64,000 nucleotides of DNA from Sinonovacula constricta (taxonomy: Eukaryota; Mollusca; Bivalvia; Cardiida; Solecurtidae): assembly GCA_007844125.1 (NCBI GenBank), contig CM017564.1:17539094-17603093 (forward strand). The letters are read 5' to 3'. Made by a program: the position numbers and the translations under genes. This document shows positions 33,271-47,383 of this stretch, piece after piece (the first letter of the stretch is position 1; the number at the start of each line of letters is the position of its first letter). The notes below the pieces were generated by a model that worked only from the letters and a program-made list of their open reading frames with translations, made no database searches and had not been told where the DNA came from.

Positions 33271-33560
33271 CATGGATCTGGTAGAGCAATCAGTAGTGCG
33301 TTAGCTCCAAGTACGGTAGGCCCCATGTTTAATTCCGGGCCGCGACATACCAATCGTTAAAAATGGTAGTTGTGTAGCTCCCTTGCAAACGCTCGAGCAA
33401 ATATAAGGGTATTTCCATGACTGGTTGATCTGGTGTCAGAATAACGTGACTGGGTGTGGTATCATGGCATGCATTACAGTGAAGGTAGCACTGTAACTCC
33501 TTCAAGTGAACACTGTCTCCGGATAACTGAAATACTGTTGGAGACGATAAACACAATAAA
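33271..33560 (+). mobile_element. tRNA-headed SINE with conserved central domain
   Basis: Head 'gatctggtagagcaatcagt' (A-box-like) and 'catgtttaattccggg' (B-box-like), then a central block 'tgtgtagctcccttgc' ... 'ataagggtatttccatgact' ... 'ctggtgtcagaataacgtga', then 'acagtgaaggtag' and 'ctccggataactgaaatact'. The central block recurs in at least four other SINEs in the window, including 59833-60119, whose head differs. Transcribed by Pol III in principle, mobilised by a LINE. Confidence 0.8.
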
Positions 33561-33889
33561 CAAACACCCGCAGAAACAAGTAACTCAATAAATGAAGTAG
33601 TAGGTCTTTTGCACAAAAGTTTTAAAATTAAAGATACAAATGATTTATAAATGATGTATTACACAATTGTTTCAAATGTTCAACTTTTATAATTTCCTTT
33701 ATGCAAAATCTATGTTTGCTTCGATTACACTTTATTTCTTTTTTATCTATGGGCATTCCTTTGAAATATTACACTCAATTTGAATACACATGATCACGTG
33801 TATATAAACAAATTATTCAGTTTTAGGAAAGTTAACAGCCCTAGTTAATGTGTTTGTTGGGTTTATCTTCATTAAAACTGTATATTAAT

Positions 33890-34165
33890 GATCTAGAGAC
33901 TGTGTCCACTTGATGCATATATGGTCCTGCCTTCACTGTGTATACCATGTTGTGAACACCTGGCATAATACCAAACCCACTAACATTATCCTGACACCAG
34001 ATCAACCAGTTGTGGAACTACCCCTATATTTTCTTGTGTGTTAGCAAGAGAGCTATACCACTACCACTTTAACCACTGTCTACGTTGAGGCCTGATATCG
34101 AACCCAAGGCCTCCAGTATTTGGAGCCTCACAATACCGACTGGGCTTGTCTTACTCCCTTGTAAG
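33890..34165 (-). mobile_element. tRNA-headed SINE, minus strand
   Basis: Reverse complement shows B-box-like 'gggttcgatatcagg', then 'ggtagtggtatagctctctt', 'aggggtagttccacaactgg', 'tggtgtcaggataatgtta' and 'acagtgaaggcagg'. Same family as 33271-33560, about 600 bp away in opposite orientation. Confidence 0.8.
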
Positions 34166-37109
34166 TAGACCCAATCAACATTGATAGCCCGCCGAGCTTC
34201 TGTTAATATAACCATTTCCTAACAACTTGGATGAGAAGTGAACTCTTAAGCTTAATTTGAACATTTTGGTCATACACTCCATAGGCTCTGATTAACATCC
34301 AACTGCAAGTCAATAATGATTTAAAGTGAAAGCTGTCAGATGTAAGACAATAACTTAGGTAATTTTCATCTTGATAATAATTGCAATTTTAATTGGAAAA
34401 ATAGTAGGTTAAAATGAACTTACTGGCATTTGGCTGAAGTATATTTGTCTGGACCATTGTCATCTTCACCATGATGTCACATCAAGGGTCATATATTTCA
34501 ATTTTAATATGAAAGCATCAACTTTATATATATTAAGGTCACAGAACTGCAGCAAATATTTTGACATGAATATCATAGGATCCGTATATATCAATATATG
34601 GCATAAAAACATGTATACAATAATTAAGTCAAACGTCATTATTTCACCTTTCTTCTTGCATAAAAAGAACTTCTAGTAAAGCAGCTCTGTAAGGAACACC
34701 TTTAGAGATGTCATTGCCTTAACTTTAAAACAGATTTGTGCGTGTCTGTGTGTTGTAAGAAAAGTATCATTGATTGGTATATGCTATTTTACGTGCCTTT
34801 AATATTGATAACATTGCGGAATTTGTCGGAAAATAACGAGATTCAAAATGGTTAAAATTTAGAATTGTTTTTAAAGACCAAATAATTCGGTAATATCTTT
34901 TTTATCGAAATATATGTTGTAATAATAGTTTTAGATTTTTTTGTACAATATAATAATGCTATGTTATTCATATACATTCTTATTAAAATATACGAAACGT
35001 ATTAAAGAACGATATATTTCTCTACAGATGTTACTTAATATTTTGGTAAATCATGCTTATTATAATTGTTTACAAAGATCGTTAGTTCGGCGCACGTATT
35101 TGAGCTTGTATTGCATGGATTTATTAACTGATTGTTAGGTGATTGACATATAGAATAGTGATTGTTTTGTTTTGTATGTCAGCATACATGAGATGCCGAG
35201 AGTCGTGATATGATCGAACGCAAAGTCACGAAAAAGGGCGTAAAACAGAATGCACGCGTTTTAATATTGACCCCAGAAGGTTTTTACTGAGTATCTGACC
35301 GATGCAAATACAGCGATGTCCCGCTGTAATTAGTAGAGGCTTACCGACAAATAATTAGGTAGAACCAAAGCCACACCGCATGTCAGATGGAGGACCTCTC
35401 TTCATGAACGTTCCAATGGGACTCGTAACCACAATGCGAGAGGCTGAGGAATTACAAGTTGGTAACCCGAAGCGCTCTGTTACATGAAAAATTGCTATCA
35501 TGTGGTTTTCCCCCGGGATGGGAGATTATAAGCCGGTGACCCTAAACCTTTAAAGCCCCTCATTAAATCTAACTTCCAGTGAACTTTGTTTCGGATGTGT
35601 GGACAAATAGTTTATAGCTATTATATGTATTTTTAATTATTTTATGAGGAATGTGGACATTGTTTTATTAGATTTGTTTTCAAAGATTTATATTCAATAA
35701 ATAATTTCACCAGTAATTTCAATTTCAGATTGTTCTGACAATATTGTAGATATAAAAGACAGAGCAGCACTTTTATTTAATGAATATTTTACATTCTCCT
35801 ATTATCAAGTAGAGGTTTGTAAGATTAATTTTAGTGAATGTTATCATTAAAACCACTTGGACACAGTTCGTAAAGGTACAGAAAACATAAAAATCCCAAT
35901 CAACATTTCATATCATTTCAAATATTGCATCACTAAAAAGCCAATCAGCAGATTGTTTAAGACGGATGTAAACGCACGGCTTACATATCACCAAATGCGC
36001 AGTTAATAAATATACATGGTTGTTGATCTTAAAACAGTTTGAATACGTGTCCCGCATCCAAAGTATAAGGTCATAAGGATCAGATTTCCCAATTATGTCC
36101 TGATTCCACAAATTCTACAAAATGACATAAACAGTCATAGCATTATCAAACATATAAAATGAATGTTACTGATTCATAACAAAACACGTTTACATTTTGT
36201 CTTTCCTGGATTTTCTGGAGAAATAGGTAAAACGACGACTTTGTGAACAAAATGTACGTCTTGGTTTGTTTGAAGAGAAACCCTATTCGAAAACTAACCA
36301 AGGCGAAAAACCTCTTGCAAGCCTATGTGGCTTTTAATCGATGCTTAAACTATCTTCTAAAATTGTTATAATCAAAGTACGTAAAAGATTGTGGTATCAG
36401 CACAGTGTCAAACAGATAAAATACAAACACACGCCAGTTTGCAGGGTCAATCGTTTTATTTGAAAGTGTAATAATCTTTTATATAGGATGTTTGCACATG
36501 TTAGATAGAAACATTTGTAAAATTGACAATCAAAGCATCGTCGTGTCAAAATATCATTCCATTCTTGATTGCTTAAATATAGAAAAGTAAGACAAACATA
36601 TAATGTTAAAAATTATGAGAAATGGTTTAATTCTTGAAGATATATGTGAGTAGTTTGCCTTGGTAAAATATTGATGAAATGATATTTATGTTTAGCTTTC
36701 AGAACCGACGTAAAAAAAGTTTGGAATTGCTATTTTTTCAATTAATTATCTTCACATACAATAATGGGGCGGTTATATGTGTTGTTGCAGTGTAAGTACA
36801 GTTAATTTCCCAAACTTATATATTTCAGAACGTGGTCAAGTTAATGGTGCAGATTGATGTAAATTGATTATTTAATTAATATAAATGCCTTGTAATAATT
36901 GATAGAATTGACGTTTAATATGCTAAAAAATACTATACAATGTGGCAGAAGATAAAATACCAACATCGTCGTAACAAATGTTTACAGAAACCTGCAACCT
37001 CGTAAACTGTAAACACACTCTACAACAATGGGACATAACATTACAGTGATATTTCAACTGATGAACGGGTTATCTCCCATTCATAAGTCATCAACTCCTG
37101 AAGTTAATC
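34166..37109. other. No gene seen; mildly GC-richer patch 35170-35560
   Basis: Mostly AT-rich and featureless. The patch 35170-35560 has a different composition and several CpGs but no ORF, RNA fold or match that I recognise. Confidence 0.5.
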
Positions 37110-37335
37110 GTTAATCATAGTTAATAGATTCGAGTTATGTAACCTGGATCGGAAGGTTGTGGGTTCAAAGCCAGAACGATATGAGATTTTAGTCCTTGCT
37201 AAATTCTTTTTTGTCACGAACATTTTGCAAACCCAAAAATATACAAAACAACATCCGCCCCCAAAAAACAAAAAAAAACAACAACAAAAACAACAAAAAA
37301 CAACAAAAACAAACAAAACAAAACAAACACATAAT
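37110..37335 (+). mobile_element. tRNA-like SINE fragment with A-rich tail
   Basis: 'taacctggatcggaaggttg' then B-box-like 'gggttcaaagcca' and a downstream region ending in a long (CAAAA)n-like A-rich tract (37254-37332). The minus-strand frame here shows the FEPTTFR peptide that such SINEs produce by chance; it is not a gene. Confidence 0.5.
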
Positions 37336-37841
37336 ATGTTCAGAATAATTAGTTCTTTTGTGATTTCCTTACCCCCGGATGTATTGAAATAGAACCATCC
37401 ATCTTGGATAATATATTTTTCATATAAAAATACTTGCATGGAAAACAACTTTGTTAATAAAATAAAAATTAATTATAGAGAAAAAACTGCCATGTACCTG
37501 AAAAAAAACGAACATTACTGATGTGTGTAATATAAGGCTGCTGTACACGTACATTTTCTGGTTGTACACCTTAGGTTTATAGCGTATTTTTATAATTGTG
37601 CCATTTTTTCTTCTACATATGTAACATCTTGAAAAAAATCTATTAAATGGTGTCTGTTTTTTTATATACTCACCATCATCAGAATCATTATATATATCAT
37701 AATTTGTCGTTATTTATTATTATTTTGTATTTTGTTTTAAAACATTTCATGGTCTCGGGATTATATACATTATACATAGTTTTTTTTTTACCTTGTGGTT
37801 TCCTTGAGGAAGTTTTATGTTACCTAAATTTTTAAAGTACA
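37336..37841. other. AT-rich sequence, no feature seen
   Basis: No supported feature. Confidence 0.6.
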
Positions 37842-38228
37842 ACAATTATCACCATCATCAAATTCATCACCATCATCATCATCATCATCATCATCATTAT
37901 CATCGTCATTATCATCGCTATCATCATTATCATCATCGCCAGGATCATCATCATAATCAATATTAATAATCATATTCACCATCATCATCATCATCAGGTT
38001 TAAATCATCATCATAATCATCATCATCATCGTCTTCATCAAAATCATCATTATCATCATCGTTGGCATCATTGTCATCATCGCCAGGATCATCATCATAA
38101 TCAATATTAATATTATAATCATCATCATAGTCAGGTTTTTTAATCGTCATCATAATCTTCACCATCATCATCATCATCGTCAATATCATCATTATAATCA
38201 TCTTTATCAGCATCATCATCATCATCTG
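37842..38228. repeat. (CAT)n microsatellite with internal duplication
   Basis: CAT/ATC repeats with degenerate units. The block 'atcatcgccaggatcatcat' occurs twice (near 37933 and 38089), so a ~155-bp segment was duplicated. The Asp-rich minus-strand frame of 165 codons is an artefact. Corresponds in position to the tract at 49766-50170. Confidence 0.9.
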
Positions 38229-38259
38229 GTAAGACATGGCGTTTGACTTGAAGTATAAA

Positions 38260-38800
38260 AGTCGAATGAATTTAAGCTGTTCATTACAAGACCAAGGTAA
38301 ACACTCATTATTCATGTGCAACGCTTACAAATTGCTCCGTATGGTCTATCGTAAAATCTGCCCTTACGAATTTTACAATAAAGTTGTGCCCGGCTAATGA
38401 GATGGGTCCATTAAAGATCGCAGTGTATTGTCTGCACTCAAATTAAATTCAAATTTTGGTTTATGTTGCAATGCTCATAGGATTTTTTCATACATTCCTA
38501 TTACTTGTATTGTTTGCATGTGCACAATTGCAATTATCTTAAATTAGACGTTGACATAGATAAACTATTTCAACTATCTGAGATGACGAATAACCATAAT
38601 TATATCTTTTTCTTTTCCTATCAGTTCCGGTCATATTCTCCCAGTTGTTTTTTGTCCACAATACGAGTTATATGCACATTATTTGCGAATGTCTGTTGAG
38701 TAAAAGTCAGTAAAGTCAGAAAATTATTTTATTTCAAGGTATTCTGTTTGTTTAGCTTGTTTGAAGAAAATGAATCTTGTTTTTATGTCAATACGTACAG
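38260..38800 (+). repeat. Segmental repeat, copy B (part 1)
   Basis: 38260-38450 matches 50600-50790 ('ttcattacaagaccaaggtaaac', 'taaaatctgcc', 'gatcgcagt.tattg' in order). 38503-38800 matches 52925-53190 ('caattatcttaaattagac', 'tgcacattattt.c.aatg.c'). A 3'-end module of the GCGAGGTT repeat (38455-38503) sits at the junction, where copy C has about 2.1 kb more. Confidence 0.75.
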
Positions 38801-40671
38801 ACTTGTGTACGTTTTGCATGCAGCATTCCTGTTGCTCTTGCTGATAAATTCGGATCTTGTCAGGTCTAGGCAGCATGCGACGAAATTCCAGACAGTCCTG
38901 TTTATAAACGGAAATAAACAGTATGAGGTTGGGGTTGTTGTTTTTTTTTTTTTTTTGCTCTTAAAACGTACATTATGTAAATCGAAATATTTGTTGTTGT
39001 TGTTCTCAAAAAAGTCTACCTGCAAAAGTGGCAGTATTAAAGGGATTGGTGTTTGAACTTACTGTGCATCTGTGGTGTGTTTATCGTCTGTCCCGTTTAT
39101 GTGTCCCGTTTGATGTAAAGGGAAGGTATTTAATATGCTAAGAGCATGGACTGTTGTGGTACTATAGGTCAACAGTTAAACGTAATTTGCTCTTACTAAA
39201 CAGCACACACACACTTACACACAACTGAACGCACACGTATAAACATTCACCCATACGCACACACACATATGTATATAATGCATATATGTATATATGCATA
39301 TACAAACAGTTAAATCTGAGACTTCTGAAATATTTGTTCTAGTTTATAATTCGCAGTATTGAAGATCCATAAATATTAGATCTTGTCCTGCCGTCCATGT
39401 GTAGTCATTGCAGTAAAATAGCGGTGTTGTTTAACGACAGCGTGTACCATGTTGTGTACACTGTTTACATTGTTAAAATAATTTACTCCAAACAGTTACA
39501 TCTTACATATCAAATACTTCATTTAAAGACATTTTGCATGATCCTTTAAAGATTATAAAGTTTATGTTTCGAATAAATTATACAAAACACCACCAAGTCA
39601 AGTGAGATAACAAGATGTGTTCAATTAATGTCTCATTAATGTTCACCAAGATCTATAACTTACATATGATTGCTCATTATATCGAGCTACATTAGGTTGA
39701 ATATATGAAGTTAGAGGCAATCATAAAATATTAAAAGTATTCCGGTCGGGGTTTTTTTAAATGTCCATTCAAATGGAAGGCGTCGATTTTATCCATTAAT
39801 TTGTATCTTTTGACAAAATGTCTTAAAATAATTAGTCAATATATACACCTTTCTACCAAGTTGTTCAACAAAAAACCTTTTATTCCAGTAAGAATTATCA
39901 GTTGCTATAAATTTCTTGTTTATATTTAATAAATCCACAAGGATTTAAATGGCCGTACTTTTCAGATAACTAAAATAATAAATTAGAAATTTACGATACG
40001 ATAATGAAGTAATAATAAAAAAATATTTATAACGTATATCCCCAAAAAGAAAAAGATATAAGCTTTGTTTCATCTGTATATTTTTTAACATTCGCACCAA
40101 ATGGTCGTGTATGTCAATAGGCAACAATGGTCTCGGCGGTGATAGAATTTCGAAGCCAATAAATGACAATACCTCGAACAATCGCTGAATGTAATTATAA
40201 ATAATTTGAGGCAATAAAACGGAAAGAATTAAAAGAAATTATAAATTACTGTTTGATAAAATTATCAGCAAAGATGTGCAACGTTTTGTGTACATTACCC
40301 TTATGTTATTTATTGCCTTATTTGTTTTGTTAATCACCATGGCAGACATTACTGTATCATGAATTGTTTTATGCTACAGTATTTAGACATCAATGAATAA
40401 TATTAGAGACACCTCCATTGGAGAACCACATATTTACCGTGAGCATAGAACTTAGTATGTACACCTATCCCCTCTTTAACAAAGTTCTCATATCATTTTG
40501 GATGCGCTTCAAGATTAAATATTATGAACAAAAATTAATAGTAGGATTGAATTAAACAAAAATATACACATTTTAAACAGCAAAATGTATGTAACCAATA
40601 TACTCTTATTACACATAAACATATGAATATCTATTCACAAAATACATATCTACTTATCATTAGAGGTCGTC
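38801..40671. other. No gene seen; CA/TA-rich patch 39206-39302
   Basis: Contains a poly-T run (38939-38956) and a degenerate (CA)n/(TATG)n patch. Otherwise AT-rich without a recognised feature. Confidence 0.55.
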
Positions 40672-41119
40672 CAATGAGCATTGCAACATATACCAATCTC
40701 CGAAAAGGCACATAACAAAGGTATTTAACATGCAAGCCAAGCGAAAGGTAAGAACAAATTTGTGATGAGTCATGTAACTAAACGTCGCACTTCCTGACGA
40801 GTTTCTCAAATGCAAGCAATGGAAAGAAAAACGATCTATTTGAAAACAAAATGTCCATGCGCTGATATTTTCTATACGTTATGACGAAAGTAGTGACGTC
40901 ATTGAAAAATAATGTCCAACTAGTGTTTAGAAAAGAATATGGTATTATTTCGATTTGAAAAACTACACAAAAATGGTTGACTATACATAAAATTAACTTT
41001 CTGAATCATGAACAAACATGACCAGAGACGAATAAATGGTTGTAGCATCCTGTTCATGTGAAGATGGAATTGAAGAACCAAAGATCAATGTCCATCAAAG
41101 GAAGTACACGTAACAAAAC
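40672..41119 (-). mobile_element. GCGAGGTT unit, single, core deleted
   Basis: Reverse copy spanning nearly a full unit, from the 3' end ('gagcattgcaacatatacc') to 'gaagtacacgtaac', but lacking the ~80-bp hairpin core: sequence passes from 'gatgagtcatgtaac' straight to 'cgcacttcctgacgag'. About 37 bp of the far end are also missing. Confidence 0.85.
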
Positions 41120-41659
41120 AAACAGCTTGTAGCCTGCCCAAGATAAAACTGTCGAATCTGTTATAATTGATGGTATGGTTCTCCGGATCTCTATTCTGTA
41201 AATATACACATTTTATTTTTGTATTGCATGAGCATAAGCTTTAATTTCATTTTAATTATAAAACACCTTTTTTCACAAACAAGTAATGTTTAAAGATCTT
41301 GAACATTACTGCATGCGGTCATACATTTCATAATCATACGATTAATCTGTAAAATATGTAGTGTTTAGGCAAGGCCCAGTATCGAGCGTTATACATTTAA
41401 TTTAATAATTTAAAAATCCTATTTCAAGTTAGCAACTATAATATATTCTTGAATATTGAATACGTTATACATATTTCGGACAAGACTAACGATTGCTGTA
41501 AACATTGAACATAACACGTGTGTTGATTTCTTAGATATTAACATACGATGTAATACTCTTAGGACTTTGCCATATTTACGTAAATGGTTTAAAACGGCAA
41601 CATTGACCTTCTTTAATTTACCTATTTGTAACTTGTGCTATCTGAAGTCAAACTAATCA
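41120..41659. other. No gene seen
   Basis: AT-rich. A weak GCGAGGTT 3'-end likeness at 41545-41583 ('gtaatactcttaggactttg'). Confidence 0.5.
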
Positions 41660-42200
41660 TTTTTTGAATTGCGTTCTCATTTTTACCACGACCAAAGCGC
41701 AGACGACAACAGTTCACCACCAGTGGTCATCCTAACATCAGGGTTGCAACTCATTTACCGAACTGTTAAACAATAAAAAAAATAAGTCATCAGTACATGT
41801 ACACGTAAAACATACCGGATCTGGTAACACATTTGGTAGTGCTTCGGCTCCAGTTACGGGAGACCTCGGGCTCAAAATGGTAGTGGTATAGCTCCCTTGC
41901 TCAAACTCAGGCGATTATAAGGGTAGTTCCACGAATGGTTGGCCCGGTGTCAGGATAATGTGACTGTCTGTGATATCATTCCATGTTTTTTACTTCATGC
42001 TATAAACAGTGAAGGAAACACCACATCTGCTTCAAGTAGACACCATCTCCAGATAAATGAATTACAATTGGTGGGACGACAAACTCACCAAACATACACG
42101 TTCAATATGCAACACATTTGTTCTTTTGTTAAATAGTGCATATTGCTTTATGAAAAAGAATGGTACTATTTAAAGAAACTGACAAAACGATAATGAGGAC
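41660..42200 (+). repeat. Segmental repeat, copy B (part 2), split by a SINE
   Basis: 41685-41770 matches 52000-52085 and 63370-63450 ('gcgcagacgacaa', 'catcctaacatcagggtt', 'ctcatttaccgaac'). 42096-42200 matches 63480-63590 ('atgcaacaca.ttgttctttt', 'aaactgacaaaacgataat'). The SINE 41811-42095 separates the two parts. Confidence 0.75.
41811..42095 (+). mobile_element. tRNA-headed SINE inside segmental copy B
   Basis: 'accggatctggtaacac', 'ggtagtggtatagctccctt', 'aagggtagttccacgaatgg', 'cggtgtcaggataatgtga', 'aacagtgaagg', then 'caccatctccagataaatga'. Same family as 33271-33560. Possible target duplication 'acacgtaaaacat' / 'acacgttcaatat', imperfect. Absent from copies C and D at the matching point. 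Confidence 0.8.
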
Positions 42201-42221
42201 CAATCAAACCCCATACAATTG

Positions 42222-42370
42222 TCAGCGTCTGTTGTCCAACATCTGTCAGCGTCTATTACCATACATCCATCAACGTTTATTATCATATATCTGCCAGCGT
42301 CTACTTTGATACACCGGTCAGCCTCTATTGTCATACATCTGTCAGCGTGTATTGTCGTACATCTGTTCCC
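42222..42370. repeat. 24-bp tandem repeat, about 6 units
   Basis: Units like 'catctgtcagcgtctattgt' plus 4 nt, 24 bp long. Being a multiple of three it keeps frames open on both strands and makes 8-residue peptide repeats (minus: IDADRCMT-like; plus: SASIVIHL-like). Confidence 0.9.
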
Positions 42371-42859
42371 ATATTCAAAAGATCCATGTTTCATGAAATT
42401 CAAACCATGTGTATGTCTTATACCTGAACACTTTTATTCTTATGAGCTCCGTTGTGGTCATTTTATTGCTAAGTGGGTTCACCCTCACTCCCCGTTTTGC
42501 AATAATCTTAGTTTTACTGGAAAACAGAGAATTATAGCAAAACGGTTTGTAACAATGCCAATCCATTTCATTGTGAAAACCTTATCTATGGATCATTCCA
42601 TTAGGCATGTAACAGGTTCATTCCAGACACACGTGGTAGTCAATGTGTTGCTTCTTTGTATGCTTTAATACATGCACATGATATTTTAGTCACATATCCT
42701 AGATAATGTCCTGGAAGATGGTGATTTCTTTTACATCAATATAATCGCTGAAATGAAGGCCAAGGGTACTTTTAAGAATATACTGCTGTGTTTTGAAGAA
42801 ATACCACAAAGCCGTCTGTGTGTTCACCAGGAATGTTTGATATCTTGTGTTATTTCTGG
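42371..42859. other. No feature seen
   Basis: Frame 42219-42668 extends from the 24-bp repeat and has no resemblance of its own. Confidence 0.5.
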
Positions 42860-43174
42860 TGTTGCTATTTAGCAGTTTGGAGAATCATCCATTCCAACTG
42901 TACACCAGTCTCTTCATACAGCATATCAGCAATGTACACACTTATGCAGAAAGGCATAAGCCATCCTGCATTTTATGGAAATGTTTTATACAAGTTAAAG
43001 AAGATCAAGGGTCTCAATAACCTTTCTGACCACTTTACTAAACTTATCAGAAAATGTATTGCAGACGGTTACAACCCGAGAATCCTTCGATGTACTACAT
43101 TGCTTGCAATTGACCCTTTTAAGTCAAGAACTTGCATTGCTTTTAAATTACACGATGACCGGACAGGTCGTTGA
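42860..43174 (+). pseudogene. Retroelement ORF C-terminal fragment
   Basis: The open segment ends MQKGISHPAFYGNVLYKL, then KIKGLNNLSDHFTKLIRK, DGYNPRILRCTTLLAIDPF. From memory this is the extreme C-terminus of reverse-transcriptase proteins common in bivalve genomes; I cannot name the clade. The upstream RT is absent. What follows (43175-43870) shares blocks with the GCGAGGTT unit, suggesting that the unit is the terminal region of the same kind of element. Confidence 0.55.
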
Positions 43175-43870
43175 GACTATATGAAAACGGTGAAAAGTGT
43201 CAACTGTTGATAAATCCTCGGCTTTTATATGTTATTTTAAAACGTATTAACTCTAAACGGTACTGCGTTTTGTTTTGTTGATTTTGGGTTGTTTTCTGGA
43301 ATTCTATGATTTCTTTCGTACTTTCTACATTTCACTTTTGGCATATGACGTCATGGCATTGTGTGACGTCATTATATTGTTCTTATAATATATCAGCGCT
43401 TGTACTGATTTATTTTATTTGAAACAACTCTCTTATTTGGAATTTTCTTTCATTTGGAATTTTTAGGTTGCCGAGGCTTTTATCTACTGTACATATGTTG
43501 TTAGTTAATTTTATTACTAGTTATTATGTATGTACATACGTCCATTATATCTGTTTTCACTCCCGATGCAGGTGCTTACTGCTAATTGTTTCACTTTGAC
43601 GGGATATTTTTATTAACACTGTTTGATAGAAAAATCTTCAGGAAGTGCGAGGTTGGAGCGCTCCACAAACCAGGTTTAAGCACCCCAGTTGGCCCTTTTG
43701 CCGACTGACCGTTCCAAGGCGGTAACTGATGGTTTTTCTTTTCGTGTGTTATGTTTCGCCTCTGTGTTTTTGTAACGTTTACATTTACCTTGCTTGCCTT
43801 TGTCTACAGGTAGATAAAATTTAAATACCTGTGAAAATTTTGATAGGACCTATCTTATTTACCTTTTAGT
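43175..43870 (+). mobile_element. Diverged relative of the GCGAGGTT unit
   Basis: Shares in order 'gacgtca', 'atatcagcgc', a 'tttgaaa'-type block, then after ~200 extra bp 'tcaggaagtgcgaggttgga', 'aggtttaagcaccccagt' and 'gccgactgaccgttccaagg'. Its hairpin arm reads CAGTTGG instead of CAGTCGG, which still pairs with CCGACTG in RNA through a G-U wobble. The 3' end 'gataggacctatcttattta' is a weak match to the family end. Confidence 0.65.
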
Positions 43871-43897
43871 GATAAGTGCAATATACCCTATCTTCAG

Positions 43898-44700
43898 ATG
43901 CTGGACGTCGTTCACAACCAGGGACTTCGTCTAGCTCAAGGAGCGTTAAGGACCTCACCAGTGCAGAGCCTTTACGTTGAAGCCAATGAACCATCATTAT
44001 TCTTGCGTCGCGAGAAACTTTCTTTGCAGTATATAAGTAAACTAGTGTCTAACCCCGATAACCCAACGTTTAATTGTGTGTTCAACCCTAAACATGATGA
44101 GCTTTATGATCGATCACCTAAAGTCCTCAGACCTCTTGGTTTAAGGCTTAAAGATAGCATAAACACATCAGGTATAAAACTCGAAAACATTTCTGAAAAC
44201 CCCACAATTGAACATCCACCATAGCAACTCCCTTCTCCTGATGTGAATTTAGAACTCTGTAAAAATAAAAAGTCGAACACAGATCCTTTGATTTTACGAT
44301 CTGAATTTCTCGAACTCCTTGACAAGTACTCTGATCACCTTCATATATATACTGTTGGTTCAAAGACGGACACTCATGTTGGCTGTGCTTCCGTAAGTAA
44401 TAGCCACTGCATTAATTAAAGACTTCCTAACAACTCGTCTATCTTCACCGCTGAAATCCAGGCTATAAATCTAAGCCTTGATTTCATTTCAGAGCATTCC
44501 GGTGAAAAATATGTTATATTTTCAGACTCATTATCTGTATTGCAAAGCATAAATTCACTGAATTATTCAAATCCAGATTCAGATCTTTGCATCCCACATA
44601 CTGATTTTAAACCACTTATTTACCGACATATTTTATCCAAGTGGCAAACAAGTTGTAATTAAGCCCATTGCAGAAGTGTTATATTGAGGTACGAAATACA
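43898..44700 (+). pseudogene. LINE 3' fragment with RNase H domain
   Basis: 43898-44224 encodes LDVVHNQGLRLAQGALRTSP and SLYVEANEPSLFLRREKLSL, the connector after the RT in I/jockey-type LINEs. After a stop, a frame from about 44240 gives an RNase H1-like domain: HIYTVGSKTDTHVGCA, where the first catalytic Asp of TDGS is Val; FTAEIQAINLSLDFI with the Glu; and VIFSDSLSVLQSI with the second Asp. An in-frame TAA interrupts it after 'cattaat' (about 44416). RNase H removes RNA from the hybrid. This copy is inactive. Confidence 0.85.
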
Positions 44701-46679
<1,979 letters not shown>

Positions 46680-47075
46680 ATTTCTACCATCAAATGTTTT
46701 CTAGTTTTTCAACTTTGTTTAAGTATCTGAAAAGGTGTTATTGTTAACAATCGCGGTACGTATTAAACTACGCTTATTTGTTTCGAAATTAAAACACATT
46801 TGTCAACGCATATTGAACTTATGATGTGTTACAACATTTGTTTAAAGACTTTGTGTGCGTTAAATGAAAAGTTAAAGAATATAAAACAATAATGCTTACC
46901 CCAAAAGGTTCAATAATATAACCGATGTAATGATTGTATTGTGCAAATACTATGAAAGATTATTGTTAACATGGACAACCACTTTTTTCCTATTTATAAA
47001 CTGACTAAAATGTCGAATTTTAATTTGCAAATTAATAGACTGTTGCTGTAAGTTCTAAGTGTCCTTTAAGTGCCG
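46680..47075 (+). repeat. Segmental repeat, copy C (part 1)
   Basis: Matches 56240-56625 nearly end to end: 'caactttgttt', 'gtattaaacta.gctt', 'aataatataa.cgat', 'attgttaacatggacaac' and 'ttttaatttgcaaattaata' in the same order and spacing. Confidence 0.85.
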
Positions 47076-47189
47076 CATCTACATATCGTAATACCTGTAC
47101 CTGCATTTATTCTTAAAGGCAAATAATTTTCTTTTTTAATACTACAAACATGTTGTCCAGGCACAATTTTTTATTGCGTGTAAACTTAT

Positions 47190-47383
47190 AAAGTGAACAT
47201 AAATGTCATCATCATTATCATCATCATCATCAGCAGCATCAGCAGCATCAACATCATTACCATTGGCGTCGTCATCAGCAGCAGAAGCATTATCATCGTC
47301 GTCGTCGCCTTCATAATCATCATCTTTAAAATTATTATAATCTTCATCATCGTCATTATCATCATCGTTATTAGCATCATCAT
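47190..47383. repeat. (CAT)n microsatellite
   Basis: CAT/GTC-type imperfect trinucleotide tract, cut at its right end by the solo LTR. The Asp-rich frame is an artefact. Confidence 0.95.

Noticed and set aside
37824..38321. 165-codon Asp-rich protein on the minus strand
   Set aside because: Encoded by a (CAT)n microsatellite; the same artefact occurs at 47142-47399.
42170..42403. Cys/Asp repeat protein on the minus strand as a real gene
   Set aside because: Entirely explained by the 24-bp tandem array; there is no supporting splice or promoter signal.
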